Origin: Thuidium tamariscinum
Taxonomy: Eukaryota > Streptophyta > Bryopsida > Hypnales > Thuidiaceae
DNA: 64,000 nucleotides
Reading direction: 5' to 3'
Assembly: GCA_947034885.2 (NCBI GenBank)
Contig: OX344749.2
Span: 16,569,501 to 16,633,500 of the forward strand
Below the pieces are notes generated by a model. The model saw only the letters and a program-made list of their open reading frames with translations, did not search any database and was not told the DNA's origin. Below, piece after piece: positions 1 through 15,000 of the stretch (its first letter is position 1; each line of letters begins with the position of its first letter). The position numbers were made by a program, and so were the translations under genes.

Positions 1-3000
1 GAACCTAAGTTTGCTTTCAATACAAGTTAGGAATTCATCAAATGTTGTAATTTTTTTACCTTCTCAATGGGCAGTCGTTAACGGCTACGGTTTTTGCATC
101 CAAATTTGTTTTCAATAAATGTTAAAAATTGATTAACTTCTACAGTTTTTCTACCCTTTCAGTGGGCAGCCGTTAAGAGCAATGCCTTTTGAACCTAAGT
201 TTGCTTTCAATACAAGTTAGGAATTCATCAAATGTTGTAATTTTTTTACCTTCTCAATGGGCAGCCGTTAACGGCTACGGTTTTTGGATCCAAATTTGTT
301 TTCAATAAATGTTCAAAATTGATTAACTTCTACAGTTTTTCTACCCTTTCAGTGGGCAGCCGTTAAGAGCAATGCCTTTTGAACCTAAGTTTGCTTTCAA
401 TACAAGTTAGGAATTCATCAAATGTTGTAATTTTTTTACCTTCTCAATGGGCACCCGTTAACGGCTACGGTTTTTGCATCCAAATTGGTTTTCAGTAAAT
501 GTTAAAAATTGATTAACTTCTACAGTTTTTCTACCCTTTCAATGGGCAGCCGTTAAGAGCAATGCCTCTTGAACCTAAGTTTGCTTTCAATACAAATTAG
601 GAATTCATCAAATGTTGTAATTTTTTTACCTTCTCAATGGGCACCCGTTAACGACTACGGTTTTTGGATCCAAATTGGTTTTCAATAAATGTTAAAAATT
701 GATTAACTTCTACAGTTTTTCTACCCTTTCAATGGGCAGCCGTTAAGAGCAATGCCTTTTGAACCTAAGTTTGCTTTCAATACAAGTTAGGAATTCATCA
801 AATGTTGTAATTTTTTACCTTCTCAATGGGCACCCGTTAACGGCTACGGTTTTTGCATCCAAATTGGTTTTCAATAAATGTTAAAAATTCATTAACTTCT
901 ACAGTTTTTCTACCCTTTCAGTGGGCAGCCGTTAAGAGCAATGCCTTTTGAACCTAAGTTTGCTTTCAATACAAGTTAGGAATTCATCAAATGTTGTAAT
1001 TTTTTTACCTTCTCAATGGGCACCCGTTAACGGCTACGGTTTTTGGATCCAAATTGGTTTTCAATAAATGTTAAACATTGATTAACTTCTACAATTTTTC
1101 TACCCTTTCATTGGGCAGCCGTTAAGAGCAATGCCTTTTGAACCTAAGTTTGCTTTCAATACAAGTTAGGAATTCATCAAATGTTGTAATTTTTTTACCT
1201 TCTCAATGGGCACCCGTAAACGGCTACGGTTTTTGGATCCAAATTTGTTTTCAATAAATGTTAAACATTGATTAACTTCTACAGTTTTTCTACCCTTTCA
1301 GTGGGCAGCCGTTAAGAGCAATGCCTTTTGAACCTAAGTTTGCTTTCAATACAAGTTAGGAATTCATCAAATGTTGTAATTTTTTTACCTTCTCAATGGG
1401 CACCCGTTAACGGCTACGGTTTTTGGATCCAAATTTGTTTTCAATAAATGTTAAAAATTGATTAACTTCTACAGTTTTTCTACCCTTTCAGTGGGCAGCC
1501 GTTAAGAGCAATGCCTTTTGAACCTAAGTTTGCTTTCAATACAAGTTAGGAATTCATCAAATGTTGTAATTTTTTTACCTTCTCAATGGGCAGTCGTTAA
1601 CGGCTACGGTTTTTGCATCCAAATTTGTTTTCAATAAATTTTAAAAATTGATTAACTTCTACAGTTTTTCTACCCTTTCAATGGGCAGCCGTTAAGAGCA
1701 ATGCCTTTTGAACCTAAGTTTGCTTTCAATACAAGTTAGGAATTCATCAAATGTTGTAATTTTTTTACCTTCTCAATGGGCAGCCGTTAACGGCTACGGT
1801 TTTTGGATCCAAATTTGTTTTCAATAAATGTTACACATTGATTAACTTCTACAATTTTTCTACCCTTTCATTGGGCAGCCGTTAAGAGCAATGCCTTTTG
1901 AACCTAAGTTTGCTTTCAATACAAGTTAGGAATTCATCAAATGTTGTAATTTTTTTACCTTCTCAATGGGCACCCGTTAACGGCTACGGTTTTTGCCACC
2001 AAATTTGTTTTCAATAAATGTTAAAAATTGATTAACTTCTACAGTTTTTCTACCCTTTCAGTGGGCAGCCGTTAAGAGCAATGCCTTTTGAACCTAAGTT
2101 TGCTTTCAATACAAGTTAGGAATTCATCAAATGTTGTAATTTTTTTACCTTCTCAATGGGCACCCGTTAACGGCTACGGTTTTTGGATCCAAATTTGTTT
2201 TCAATAAATGTTAAAAATTGATTAACTTCTACAGTTTTTCTACCCTTTCAGTGGGCAGCCGTTAAGAGCAATGCCTTTTGAACCTAAGTTTGCTTTCAAT
2301 ACAAGTTAGGAATTCATCAAATGTTGTAATTTTTTTACCTTCTCAATGGGCAGTCGTTAACGGCTACGGTTTTTGCATCCAAATTTGTTTTCAATAAATG
2401 TTAAAAATTGATTAACTTCTACAGTTTTTCTACCCTTTCAGTGGGCAGCCGTTAAGAGCAATGCCTTTTGAACCTAAGTTTGCTTTCAATACAAGTTAGG
2501 AATTCATCAAATGTTGTAATTTTTTTACCTTCTCAATGGGCACCCGTTAACGGCTGCGGTTTTTGGATCCAAATTGGTTTTCAATAAATGTTAAAAATTG
2601 ATTAACTTCTACAGTTTTTCTACCCTTTCATTGGGCAGCCGTTAAGAGCAATGCCTTTTGAACCTAATTTTGCTTTCAATACAAGTTAGGAATTCATCAA
2701 ATGTTGTAATTTTTTTACCTTCTCAATGGGCAGCCGTTAACGGGTACGGTTTTTGGATCCAAATTTGTTTTCAATAAATGTTAAACATTGATTAACTTCT
2801 ACAGTTTTTCTATCCTTTCAATGGGCAGCCGTTAAGAGCAATGCCTTTTGAACCTAAGTTTGCTTTCAATACAAGTTAGGAATTCATCAAATGTTGTAAT
2901 TTTTTTACCTTCTCAATGGGCACCCGTTAACGGCTACGGTTTTTGCATCCAAATTGGTTTTCAATAAATGTTAAAAATTGATTAACTTCTACAGTTTTTC

Positions 3001-6000
3001 TATCCTTTCAATGGGCAGCCGTTAACGACAATGCCTTTTGAACCTAAGTTTGCTTTCAATACAAGTTAGGAATTCATCAAATGTTGTAATTTTTTTACCT
3101 TCTCAATAGGCACCCGTTAAGGGCTACGGTTTTTGGATCCAAATTTGTTTTCAGTAAATGTTCAAAATTGATTAACTTCTATAATTTTTCTATCCTTTCA
3201 ATGCGCAGCCGTTAACGACAATGCTTTTTGAACCTAAGTTTGCTTTCAATACAAGTTAGGAATTCATCAAATGTTGTAATTTTTTTACCTTCTCAATGGG
3301 CACCCGTTAAAGGCTACGGTTTTTGCATCCAAATTTGTTTTCAATAAATGTTGAAAATTGATTAACTTCTACGGTTTTTCTACCCTTTCAATGGGTAGCC
3401 GTTAAGAGCAACGCCTTTTGAACCTAAGTTTGCTTTCAATACAAGTTAAGAATTCATCAAATGTTGTAACTCTTTTACCTTCTCAATGGGCAGCCGTTAA
3501 CGGCTACGGTTTTTGGATCCAAATTGGTTTTCAATAAATGTTAAAAATTGAATAACTTCTACAGTTTTTCTACCCTTTCAATGGGCAGCCGTTAAGAGCA
3601 ATGCCTTTTGAACCTAAGTTTGCTTTCAATACAAGTTAGGAATTCATCAAATGTTGTAATTTTTTTACCTTCTCAATGGGCACCCGTTAAGGGCTACGGT
3701 TTTTGGATCCAAATTTGTTTACAATAAATGTTCAAAATTGATTAACTTCTACAATTTTTCTATCCTTTCCATGGGCAGCCGTTAACGACAATGCTTTTTG
3801 AACCTAAGTTTGCTTTCAATACAAGTTAGGAATTCATCAAATGTTGTAATTTTTTTACCTTCTCAACGGGCAACCGTTAACGGCTACGGTTTTAGCATCC
3901 AAATTTGTTTTCAATAAATGTTAAAAATTGATTAACTTCTACAGTTTTTCTATCCTTTCAATGGGCAGCCGTTAACGACAATGCCTTTTGAACCTAAGTT
4001 TGCTTTCAATACAAGTTAGGAATTCATCAAATGTTGTAATTTTTTTACCTTCTCAATGGGCACCCGTTAAGGGCTACGGTTTTTGCATCCAAATTGGTTT
4101 TCAATAAATGTTAAAAATTGATTAACTTCTACAGTTTTTCTACCCTTTCAATGGGCAGCCGTTAAGAGCAATGCCTTTTGAACCTAAGTTTGCTTTCAAT
4201 ACAAGTTAGGAATTCATCAAATGTTGTAATTTTTTTACCTTCTCAATGGGCACCCGTTAACGGCTACGGTTTTTGCATCCAAATTTGTTTTCAATAAATG
4301 TTGAAAATTGATTAACTTCTACAGGTTTTCTATCCTTTCAATGGGCAGCCGTTAAGAGCAATGCCTTTTGAACCTAAGTTTGCTTTCAATACAAGTTAGG
4401 AATTCATCAAATGTTGTAATTTTTTTACCTTCTCAATGGGCACCCGTTAACGGCTACGGTTTTTGGATCCAAATTTGTTTTCAATAAATGTTCAAAATTG
4501 ATTAACTTCTACAGTTTTTCTACCCTTTCAATGGGCAGCCGTTAACGACAATGCTTTTTGAACCTAGTTTGCTTTCAATACAAGTTAGGAATTCATCAAA
4601 TGTTGTAATTTTTTTACCTTCTCAATGGGCACCCGTTAAAGGCTACGGTTTTTGCATGTAAATTGGTTTTCAATAAATGTTAAAAATTGATTAACTTCTA
4701 CAGTTTTTCTACCCTTTCAATGGGCAGCCGTTAAGAGCAATGCCTTTTGAACCTAAGTTTGCTTTCAATACAAGTTCGGAATTCATCAAATGTTGTAATT
4801 TTTTTACCTTCTCAATGGGCACCCGTTAACGGCTACGGTTTTTGCATCCAAATTGGTTTTCAATAAATGTTGAAAATTGATTAACTTCTACAGGTTTTCT
4901 ATCCTTTCAATGGGCAGCCGTTAAGAGCAATGCCTTTTGAACCTAAGTTTGCTTTCAATACAAGTTAGGAATTCATCAAATGTTGTAATTTTTTTACCTT
5001 CTCAATGGGCAGCCGTTAACGGCTACGGTTTTTGGATCCAAATTTGTTTTCAATAAATGTTAAAAATTGATTAACTTCTACAGTTTTTCTACCCTTTCAA
5101 TGGGCAGCCGTTAACGACAATGCTTTTTGAACCTAAGTTTGCTTTCAATACAAGTTAGGGATTCATCAAATGTTGTAATTTTTTTACCTTCTCAATGGGC
5201 ACCCGTTAAAGGCTACGGTTTTTGCATCCAAATTTGTTTTCAATAAATGTTAAAAATTGATTAACTTCTACAGTTTTTCTACCCTTTCAGTGGGCAGCCG
5301 TTAAGAGCAATGCCTGTTGAACCTAAGTTTGCTTTCAATACAAGTTAGGAATTCATCAAATGTTGTAATTTTTTTACCTTCTCAATGGGCACCCGTTAAG
5401 GGCTACGGTTTTTGGATCCAAATTTGTTTTCAATAAATGTTAAAAATTGATTAACTTCTACAGTTTTTCTACCCTTTCAATGGGCAGCCGTTAAGAGCAA
5501 TGCCTTTTGAACCTAAGTTTGCTTTCAATACAAGTTAGGAATTCATCAAATGTTGTAATTTTTTTACCTTCTCAATGGGCAGCCGTTAACGGCTACGGTT
5601 TTTGCATCCAAATTTGTTTTCAATAAATGTTCAAAATTGATTAACTTCTACAGTTTTTCTACCCTTTCAATGGGCAGCCGTTAAGAGCAATGCCTTTTGA
5701 ACCTAAGTTTGCTTTCAATACAAGTTAGGAATTCATCAAATGTTGTAATTTTTTTACCTTCTCAATGGGCAGCCGTTAACGGCTACGGTTTTTGCATCCA
5801 AATTGGTTGTCAATAAATGTTAAAGATTGATTAACTTCTACAGTTTTTCTACCCTTTCAATGGGCAGCCGTCAAGAGCAATGCCTTTTGAACCTAAGTTT
5901 GCTTTCAATACAAGTTAGGAATTCATCAAATGTTGTAATTTTTTTACCTTCTCAATGGGCACCCGTTAACGGCTACGGTTTTTGCATCCAAATTTGTTTT

Positions 6001-9000
6001 CAATAAATGTTCAAAATTGATTAACTTCTACAGTTTTTCTACCCTTTCAATGGGCAGCCGTTAAGAGCAATGCCTTTTGAACCTAAGTTTGCTTTCAATA
6101 CAAGTTAGGAATTCATCAAATGTTGTAATTTTTTTACCTTCTCAATGGGCATCGGTTAAGGGCTACGGTTTTTGGATTCAAATTTGTTTTCAATAAATGT
6201 TAAAAATTGATTAACTTCTACAGTTTTTCTACCCTTTCAGTGGGCAGCCGTTAAAAGCAATGCCTTTTGAACCTAAGTTTGCTTTCAATACAAGTTAGGA
6301 ATCCATCAAATGTTGTAATTTTTTTACCTTCTCAATGGGCAGCCGTTAACGGCTACGGTTTTTGCATCCAAATTTGTTTTCAATAAATGTTAAAAATTGA
6401 TTAACTTCTACAGTTTTTCTACCCTTTCAATGGGCAGCCGTCAAGAGCAATGCCTTTTGAACCTAAGTTTGCTTTCAATACAAGTTAGGAATTCATCAAA
6501 TGTTGTAATTTTTTTACCTTCTCAATGGGCACCCGTTAAGGGCTACGGTTTTTGCATGTAAATTGGTTTTCAATAAATGTTAAAAATTGATTAACTTCTA
6601 CAGTTTTTCTACCCTTTCCATGGGCAGCCGTTAACGACAATGCTTTTTGAACCTAAGTTTGCTTTCAATATAAGTTAAGAATTGATCAAATGTTGTAATT
6701 TTTTTACCTTCTCAATGGGCAGCCGTTAACGGCTACGGTTTTTGCATCCAAATTGGTTTTCAATAAATGTTAAAGATTGATTAACTTCTACAGTTTTTCT
6801 ACCCTTTCAATGGGCAGCCGTCAAGAGCAATGCCTTTTGAACCTAAGTTTGCTTTCAATACAAGTTAGGAATTCATCAAATGTTGTAATTTTTTTACCTT
6901 CTCAATGGGCAGCCGTTAACGGCTACGGTTTTTGCATCCAAATTTGTTTTCAATAAATGTTCAAAATTGATTAACTTCTACAGTTCTTCTACCCTTTCAG
7001 TGGGCAGCTGTTAAGAGCAATGCCTTTTGAACCTAAGTTTGCTTTCAATACAAGTTAGGAATTCATCAAATGTTGTAATTTTTTTACCTTCTCAATGGGC
7101 ACCCGTTAACGGCTACGGTTTTTGCATCCAAATTTGTTTTCAATAAATGTTCAAAATTGATTAACTTCTACAGTTTTTCTACCCTTTCAATGGGCAGCCG
7201 TTAAGAGCAATGCCTTTTGAACCTAAGTTTGCTTTCAATACAAGTTAGGAATTCATCAAATGTTGTAATTTTTTTACCTTCTCAATGGGCATCGGTTAAG
7301 GGCTACGGTTTTTGGATTCAAATTTGTTTTCAATAAATGTTAAAAATTGATTAACTTCTACAGTTTTTCTACCCTTTCAGTGGGCAGCCGTTAAAAGCAA
7401 TGCCTTTTGAACCTAAGTTTGCTTTCAATACAAGTTAGGAATTCATCAAATGTTGTAATTTTTTTACCTTCTCAATGGGCAGCCGTTAACGGCTACGGTT
7501 TTTGCATCCAAATTGGTTTTCAATAAATGTTAAACATTGATTAACTTCTACAGTTTTTCTACCCTTTCAATGGGCAGCCGTTAAGAGCAATGCCTTTTGA
7601 ACCTAAGTTTGCTTTCAATACAAGTTAGGAATTCATCAAATGTTGTAATTTTTTTACCTTCTCAATGGGCACCCGTTAACGGCTACGGTTTTTGCATGTA
7701 AATTGGTTTTCAATAAATGTTAAAAATTGATTAACTTCTACAGTTTTTCTACCCTTTCCATGGGCAGCCGTTAACGACAATGCTTTTTGAACCTAAGTTT
7801 GCTTTCAATATAAGTTAAGAATTGATCAAATGTTGTAATTTTTTTACCTTCTCAATGGGCACCCGTTAACGGCTACGGTTTTTGCATCCAAATTTGTTTT
7901 CAATAAATGTTAAAAATTGATTAACTTCTACAGTTTTTCTACCCTTTCAATGGGCAGCCGTTAACGACAATGCCTTTTGAACCTAAGTTTGCTTTCAATA
8001 CAAGTTAGGAATTCATCAAATGTTGTAATTTTTTTACCTTCTCAATGGGCAGCCGTTAACGGCTACGGTTTTTGGATCCAAATTTGTTTTCAATAAATGT
8101 TGAAAATTGATTAACTTCTACAGTTTTTCTATCCTTTCAATGGGCAGCCGTTAACGGCAATGCCTTTTGAACCTAAGTTTGCTTTCAATACAAGTTAGGA
8201 ATTCATCAAATGTTGTAATTTTTTTACCTTCTCAATGGGCACCCGTTAACGGCTACGGTTTTTGCATCCAAATTGGTTTTCAATAAATGTTAAAAATTGA
8301 TTAACTTCTACAGTTTTTCTACCCTTTCAATGGGCAGCCGTTAAGAGCAATGCCTTTTGAACCTAAGTTCGCTTTCAATACAAGTTAGCAATTGAACAAA
8401 TGCTGTAATTTTTTACCTTCTCAATAGGCAACCGTTAACGGCTACGGTTTTTGCATCCAAATTTGTTTTCAATAAATGTTGAAAATTGATTAACTTCTAC
8501 AGTTTTTCTATCCTTTCAATGGGCAGCCGTTAACGGCAATGCCTTTTGAACCTAAGTTTGCTTTCAATACAAGTTAGGAATTCATCAAATGTTGTAATTT
8601 TTTTACCTTCTCAATGGGCACCCGTTAACGGCTACGGTTTTTGCATCCAAATTGGTTTTCAATAAACGTTAAAAATTGATTAACTTCTACAGTTTTTCTA
8701 CCCTTTCAATGGGCAGCCGTTAAGAGCAATGCCTTTTGAACCTAAGTTCGCTTTCAATACAAGTTAGCAATTGAACAAATGCTGTAATTTTTTACCTTCT
8801 CAATAGGCAACCGTTAACGGCTACGGTTTTTGGATCCAAATTTGTTTTCAATAAATGTTGAAAATTGATTAACTTCTACAGTTTTTCTACCCTTTCAATG
8901 GGCAGCCGTTAAGAGCAATGCCTTTTGAACCTAAGTTCGCTTTCAATACAAGTTAGCAATTGAACAAATGCTGTAATTTTTTACCTTCTCAATAGGCAAC

Positions 9001-12000
9001 CGTTAACGGCTACGGTTTTTGGATCCAAATTGGTTTTCAATAAATGTTAAAAATTGATTAACTTCTACAGTTTTTCTACCCTTTCAATGGGCAGCCGTTA
9101 AGAGCAATGCCTTTTGAACCTAAGTTCGCTTTCAATACAAGTTAGCAATTGAACAAATGCTGTAATTTTTTACCTTCTCAATAGGCAACCGTTAACGGCT
9201 ACGGTTTTTGGATCCAAATTTGTTTTCAATAAATGTTGAAAATTGATTAACTTCTACAGTTTTTCTATCCTTTCAATGGGCAGCCGTTAACGGCAATGCC
9301 TTTTGAACCTAAGTTTGCTTTCAATACAAGTTAGGAATTCATCAAATGTTGTAATTTTTTTACCTTCTCAATGGGCACCCGTTAACGGCTACGGTTTTTG
9401 CATCCAAATTGGTTTTCAATAAATGTTAAAAATTGATTAACTTCTACAGTTTTTCTACCCTTTCAATGGGCAGCCGTTAAGAGCAATGCCTTTTGAACCT
9501 AAGTTCGCTTTCAATACAAGTTAGCAATTGAACAAATGCTGTAATTTTTTACCTTCTCAATAGGCAACCGTTAACGGCTACGGTTTTTGGATCCAAATTT
9601 GTTTTCAATAAATGTTGAAAATTGATTAACTTCTACAGTTTTTCTACCCTTTCAATGGGCAGCCGTTAAGAGCAATGCCTTTTGAACCTAAGTTCGCTTT
9701 CAATACAAGTTAGCAATTGAACAAATGCTGTAATTTTTTACCTTCTCAATAGGCAACCGTTAACGGCTACGGTTTTTGGATCCAAATTGGTTTTCAATAA
9801 ATGTTAAAAATTGATTAACTTCTACAGTTTTTCTACCCTTTCAATGGGCAGCCGTTAAGAGCAATGCCTTTTGAACCTAAGTTCGCTTTCAATACAAGTT
9901 AGCAATTGAACAAACGCTGTAATTTTTTACCTTCTCAATGGGCAGCCGTTAACGGCTACGGTTTTTGGATCCAAATTTGTTTTCAATAAATGTTAAAAAT
10001 TGATTAACTTCTACAGTTTTTCTATCCTTTCAATGGGCAGCCGTTAGAAGCAATGCCTTTTGAACCTAAGTTTGCTTTCATTACAAGTTAAGAATTGATG
10101 AAATGCTGTAATTTTTTACCTTCTCAATGGGCAGCCGTTAACGGCTACGGTTTTTGGATCCAAATTTGTTTTCAATAAATGTTCAAAATTGATTAACTTC
10201 TACAATTTTTCTATCCTTTCAATGGGCAGCCGTTAAGGGTATTGCTTTTTGAACCTAAGTTTGCTTTCAATACAAGTTAGGAATTCATCAAATGTTGTAA
10301 TTTTTTTACCTTCTCAATGGGCAACCGTTAACGGCTACGGTTTTTGGATCCAAATTTGTTTTCAATAAATGTTGAAAATTGATTAACTTCTACAGTTTTT
10401 CTACCCTTTCAATGGGCAGCCGTTAAGAGCAATGCCTTTTGAATCTAAGTTTGCTTTCAATACAAGTTAGGAATTCATCAAATGTTGTAATTTTTTTACC
10501 TTCTCAATGGGCACCCGTTAACGGCTACGGTTTTTGGATCCAAATTTGTTTTCAATAAATGTTAAACATTGATTAACTTCTACAGTTTTTCTACCCTTTC
10601 AATCGGCAGCCGTTAAGAGCAATGCCTTTTGAACCTAAGTTTGTTTTCAATACAAGTTAGGAATTCATCAAATGTTGTAATTTTTTTACCTTCTCAATGG
10701 GCACCCGTTAACGGCTACGGTTTTTGGATCCAAATTTGTTTTCAATAAATGTTAAACATTGATTAACTTCTACAGTTTTTCTACCCTTTCAATGGGCAGC
10801 CGTTAACGACAATGCTTTTTGAACCTATGTTTGCTTTCAATATAAGTTAAGAATTGATGAAATGCTGTAATTTTTTACCTTCTCAATGGGCAGCCGTTAA
10901 CGGCTACGGTTTTTGGATCCAAATTTGTTTTCAATAAATGTTAAAAATTGATTAACTTCTACAATTTTTCTATCCTTTCAATGGGCAGCCGTTAAGGGTA
11001 TTGCTTTTTGAACCTAAGTTTGCTTTCAATACAAGTTAGGAATTCATCAAATGTTGTAATTTTTTTACCTTCTCAATGGGCAACCGTTAACGGCTACGGT
11101 TTTTGCATCCAAATTGGTTTTCAATAAATGTTGAAAATTGATTAACTTCTACAGTTTTTCTACCCTTTCAATGGGCAGCCGTTAAGAGCAATGCCTTTTG
11201 AACCTAAGTTTGCTTTCAATACAAGTTAAGAATTCATCAAATGTTGTAATTTTTTTACCTTCTCAATGGGCACCCGTTAACGGCTACGGTTTTTGCATCC
11301 AAATTTGTTTTCAATAAATGTTAAAAATTGATTAACTTCTACAGTTTTTCTACCCTTTCAATGGGCAGCCGTTAAGAGCAATGCCTTTTGAACCTAAGTT
11401 TGTTTTCAATACAAGTTAGGAATTCATCAAATGTTGTAATTTTTTTACCTTCTCAATGGGCACCCGTTAACGGCTACGGTTTTTGGATCCAAATTGGTTT
11501 TCAATAAATGTTAAACATTGATTAACTTCTACAATTTTTCTACCCTTTCAATGGGCAGCCGTTAAGAGCAATGCCTTTTGAACCTAAGTTTGTTTTCAAT
11601 ACAAGTTAGGAATTCATCAAATGTTGTAATTTTTTTACCTTCTCAATGGGCACCCGTTAACGGCTACGGTTTTTGGATCCAAATTGGTTTTCAATAAATG
11701 TTAAACATTGATTAACTTCTACAATTTTTCTACCCTTTCAATGGGCAGCCGTGAAGAGCAATGCCTTTTGAACCTAAGTTTGCTTTCAATACAAGTTAGG
11801 AATTCATCAAATGTTGTAATTCTTTTACCTTCTCAATGGGCAGCCGTTAAAGGCTACGGTTTTTGCATCCAAATTGGTTTTCAATAAATGTTGAAAATTG
11901 ATTAACTTCTACAGTTTTTCTACCCTTTCAATGGGCAGCCGTTAAGAGCAATGCCTTTTGAACCTAAGTTTGCTTTCAATACAAGTTAAGAATTCATCAA

Positions 12001-15000
12001 ATGTTGTAATTTTTTTACCTTCTCAATGGGCACCCGTTAACGGCTACGGTTTTTGCATCCAAATTTGTTTTCAATAAATGTTAAAAATTGATTAACTTCT
12101 ACAGTTTTTCTACCCTTTCAATGGGCAGCCGTTAAGAGCAATGCCTTTTGAACCTAAGTTTGTTTTCAATACAAGTTAGGAATTCATCAAATGTTGTAAT
12201 TTTTTTACCTTCTCAATGGGCACCCGTTAACGGCTACGGTTTTTGGATCCAAATTGGTTTTCAATAAATGTTAAACATTGATTAACTTCTACAATTTTTC
12301 TACCCTTTCAATGGGCAGCCGTTAAGAGCAATGCCTTTTGAACCTAAGTTTGTTTTCAATACAAGTTAGGAATTCATCAAATGTTGTAATTTTTTTACCT
12401 TCTCAATGGGCACCCGTTAACGGCTACGGTTTTTGGATCCAAATTGGTTTTCAATAAATGTTAAACATTGATTAACTTCTACAATTTTTCTACCCTTTCA
12501 ATGGGCAGCCGTGAAGAGCAATGCCTTTTGAACCTAAGTTTGTTTTCAATACAAGTTAGGAATTCATCAAATGTTGTAATTTTTTTACCTTCTCAATGGG
12601 CACCCGTTAACGGCTACGGTTTTTGGATCCAAATTGGTTTTCAATAAATGTTAAACATTGATTAACTTCTACAATTTTTCTACCCTTTCAATGGGCAGCC
12701 GTTAAGAGCAATGCCTTTTGAACCTAAGTTTGTTTTCAATACAAGTTAGGAATTCATCAAATGTTGTAATTTTTTTACCTTCTCAATGGGCACCCGTTAA
12801 CGGCTACGGTTTTTGGATCCAAATTGGTTTTCAATAAATGTTAAACATTGATTAACTTCTACAATTTTTCTACCCTTTCAATGGGCAGCCGTGAAGAGCA
12901 ATGCCTTTTGAACCTAAGTTTGCTTTCAATACAAGTTAGGAATTCATCAAATGTTGTAATTCTTTTACCTTCTCAATGGGCAGCCGTTAAAGGCTACGGT
13001 TTTTGCATCCAAATTTGTTTTCAATAAATGTTAAAAATTGATTAACTTCTACAGTTTTTCTACCCTTTCAATGGGCAGCCGTTAAGAGCAATGCCTTTTG
13101 AACCTAAGTTTGCTTTCAATACAAGTTAGGAATTCATCAAATGTTGTAATTTTTTTACCTTCTCAGTGGGCAGCCGTTAACGGCTACGGTTTTTGGATCC
13201 AAATTGGTTTTCAATAAATGTTAAAAATTGATTAACTTCTACAGTTTTTCTACCCTTTCAATGGCCAGCCGTTAACGACAATGCTTTTTGAACCTAGGTT
13301 TGCTTTCAATATAAGTTAAGAATTCATCAAATGTTGTAATTTTTTACCTTCTCAATGGGCAGCCGTTAACGGCTACGGTTTTTGGATCCAAATTTGTTGT
13401 CAATAAATGTTAAAAATTGATTAACTTCTACAGTTTTTCTATCCTTTCAATGGGCAGCCGTTAAAAGCAATGCCTTTTGAACCTAAGTTTGCTTTCAATA
13501 CAAGTTAAGAATTGATGAAATGCTGTAATTTTTTACCTTCTCAATGGGCAGCCGTTAACGGCTACGGTTTTTGGATCCAAATTGGTTTTCAATAAATGTT
13601 AAAAATTGATTAACTTCTACAATTTTTCTACCCTTTCATTGGGCAGCCGTTAAGAGCAATGCCTTTTGAACCTAAGTTTGTTTTCAATACAAGTTAGGAA
13701 TTCATCAAATGTTGTAATTTTTTTACCTTCTCAATGGGCACCCGTTAACGGCTACGGTTTTTGCATCCAAATTGGTTTTCAGTAAATGTTAAACATTGAT
13801 TAACTTCTACAATTTTTCTACCCTTTCATTGGGCAGCCGTTAAGAGCAATGCCTTTTGAACCTAAGTTTGCTTTCAATACAAGTTAGGAATTCATCAAAT
13901 GTTGTAATTTTTTTACCTTCTCAATGGGCACCCGTTAACGACTACGGTTTTTGCATCCAAATTTGTTTTCAATAAATGTTAAAAATTGATTAACTTCTAC
14001 AGTTTTTCTACCCTTTCAATCGGCAGCCGTTAAGAGCAATGCCTTTTGAACCTAAGTTTGCTTTCAATACAAGTTAGGAATTCATCAAATGTTGTAATTT
14101 TTTTACCTTCTCAATGGGCACCCGTTAACGGCTACGGTTTTTGCATCCAAATTGGTTTTCAATAAATGTTAAAGATTGATTAACTTCTACAGTTTTTCTA
14201 CCCTTTCAATGGGCAGCCGTCAAGAGCAATGCCTTTTGAACCTAAGTTTGCTTTCAATACAAGTTAGGAATTCATCAAATGTTGTAATTTTTTTACCTTC
14301 TCAATGGGCACCCGTTAACGGCTACGGTTTTTGCATCCAAATTTGTTTTCAATAAATGTTCAAAATTGATTAACTTCTACAGTTTTTCTACCCTTTCAGT
14401 GGGCAGCTGTTAAGAGCAATGCCTTTTGAACCTAAGTTTGCTTTCAATACAAGTTAGGAATTCATCAAATGTTGTAATTTTTTTACCTTCTCAATGGGCA
14501 CCCGTTAACGGCTACGGTTTTTGCATCCAAATTGGTTTTCAATAAATGTTAAAAATTGATTAACTTCTACAGTTTTTCTACCCTTTCAATGGGCAGCCGT
14601 TAAGAGCAATGCCTTTTGAACCTAAGTTTGCTTTCAATACAAGTTAGGAATTCATCAAATGTTGTAATTTTTTTACCTTCTCAATGGGCACCCGTTAAGG
14701 GCTACGGTTTCTGGATCCAAATTTGTTTTCAATAAATGTTAAAGATTGATTAACTTCTACAATTTTTCTACCCTTTCAATGGGCAGCCGTTAACGACAAT
14801 GCTTTTTGAACCTAGGTTTGCTTTCAATATAAGTTAAGAATTGATCAAATGCTGTAATTTTTTACCTTCTCAATGGGCAGCCGTTAACGGCTACGGTTTT
14901 TAGATCCAAATTTGTTTTCAATAAATGTTAAAAATTCATTAACTTCTTCAGTTTTTCTACCCTTTCAGTGGGCAGCCGTTAAGAGCAATGCCTTTTGAAC

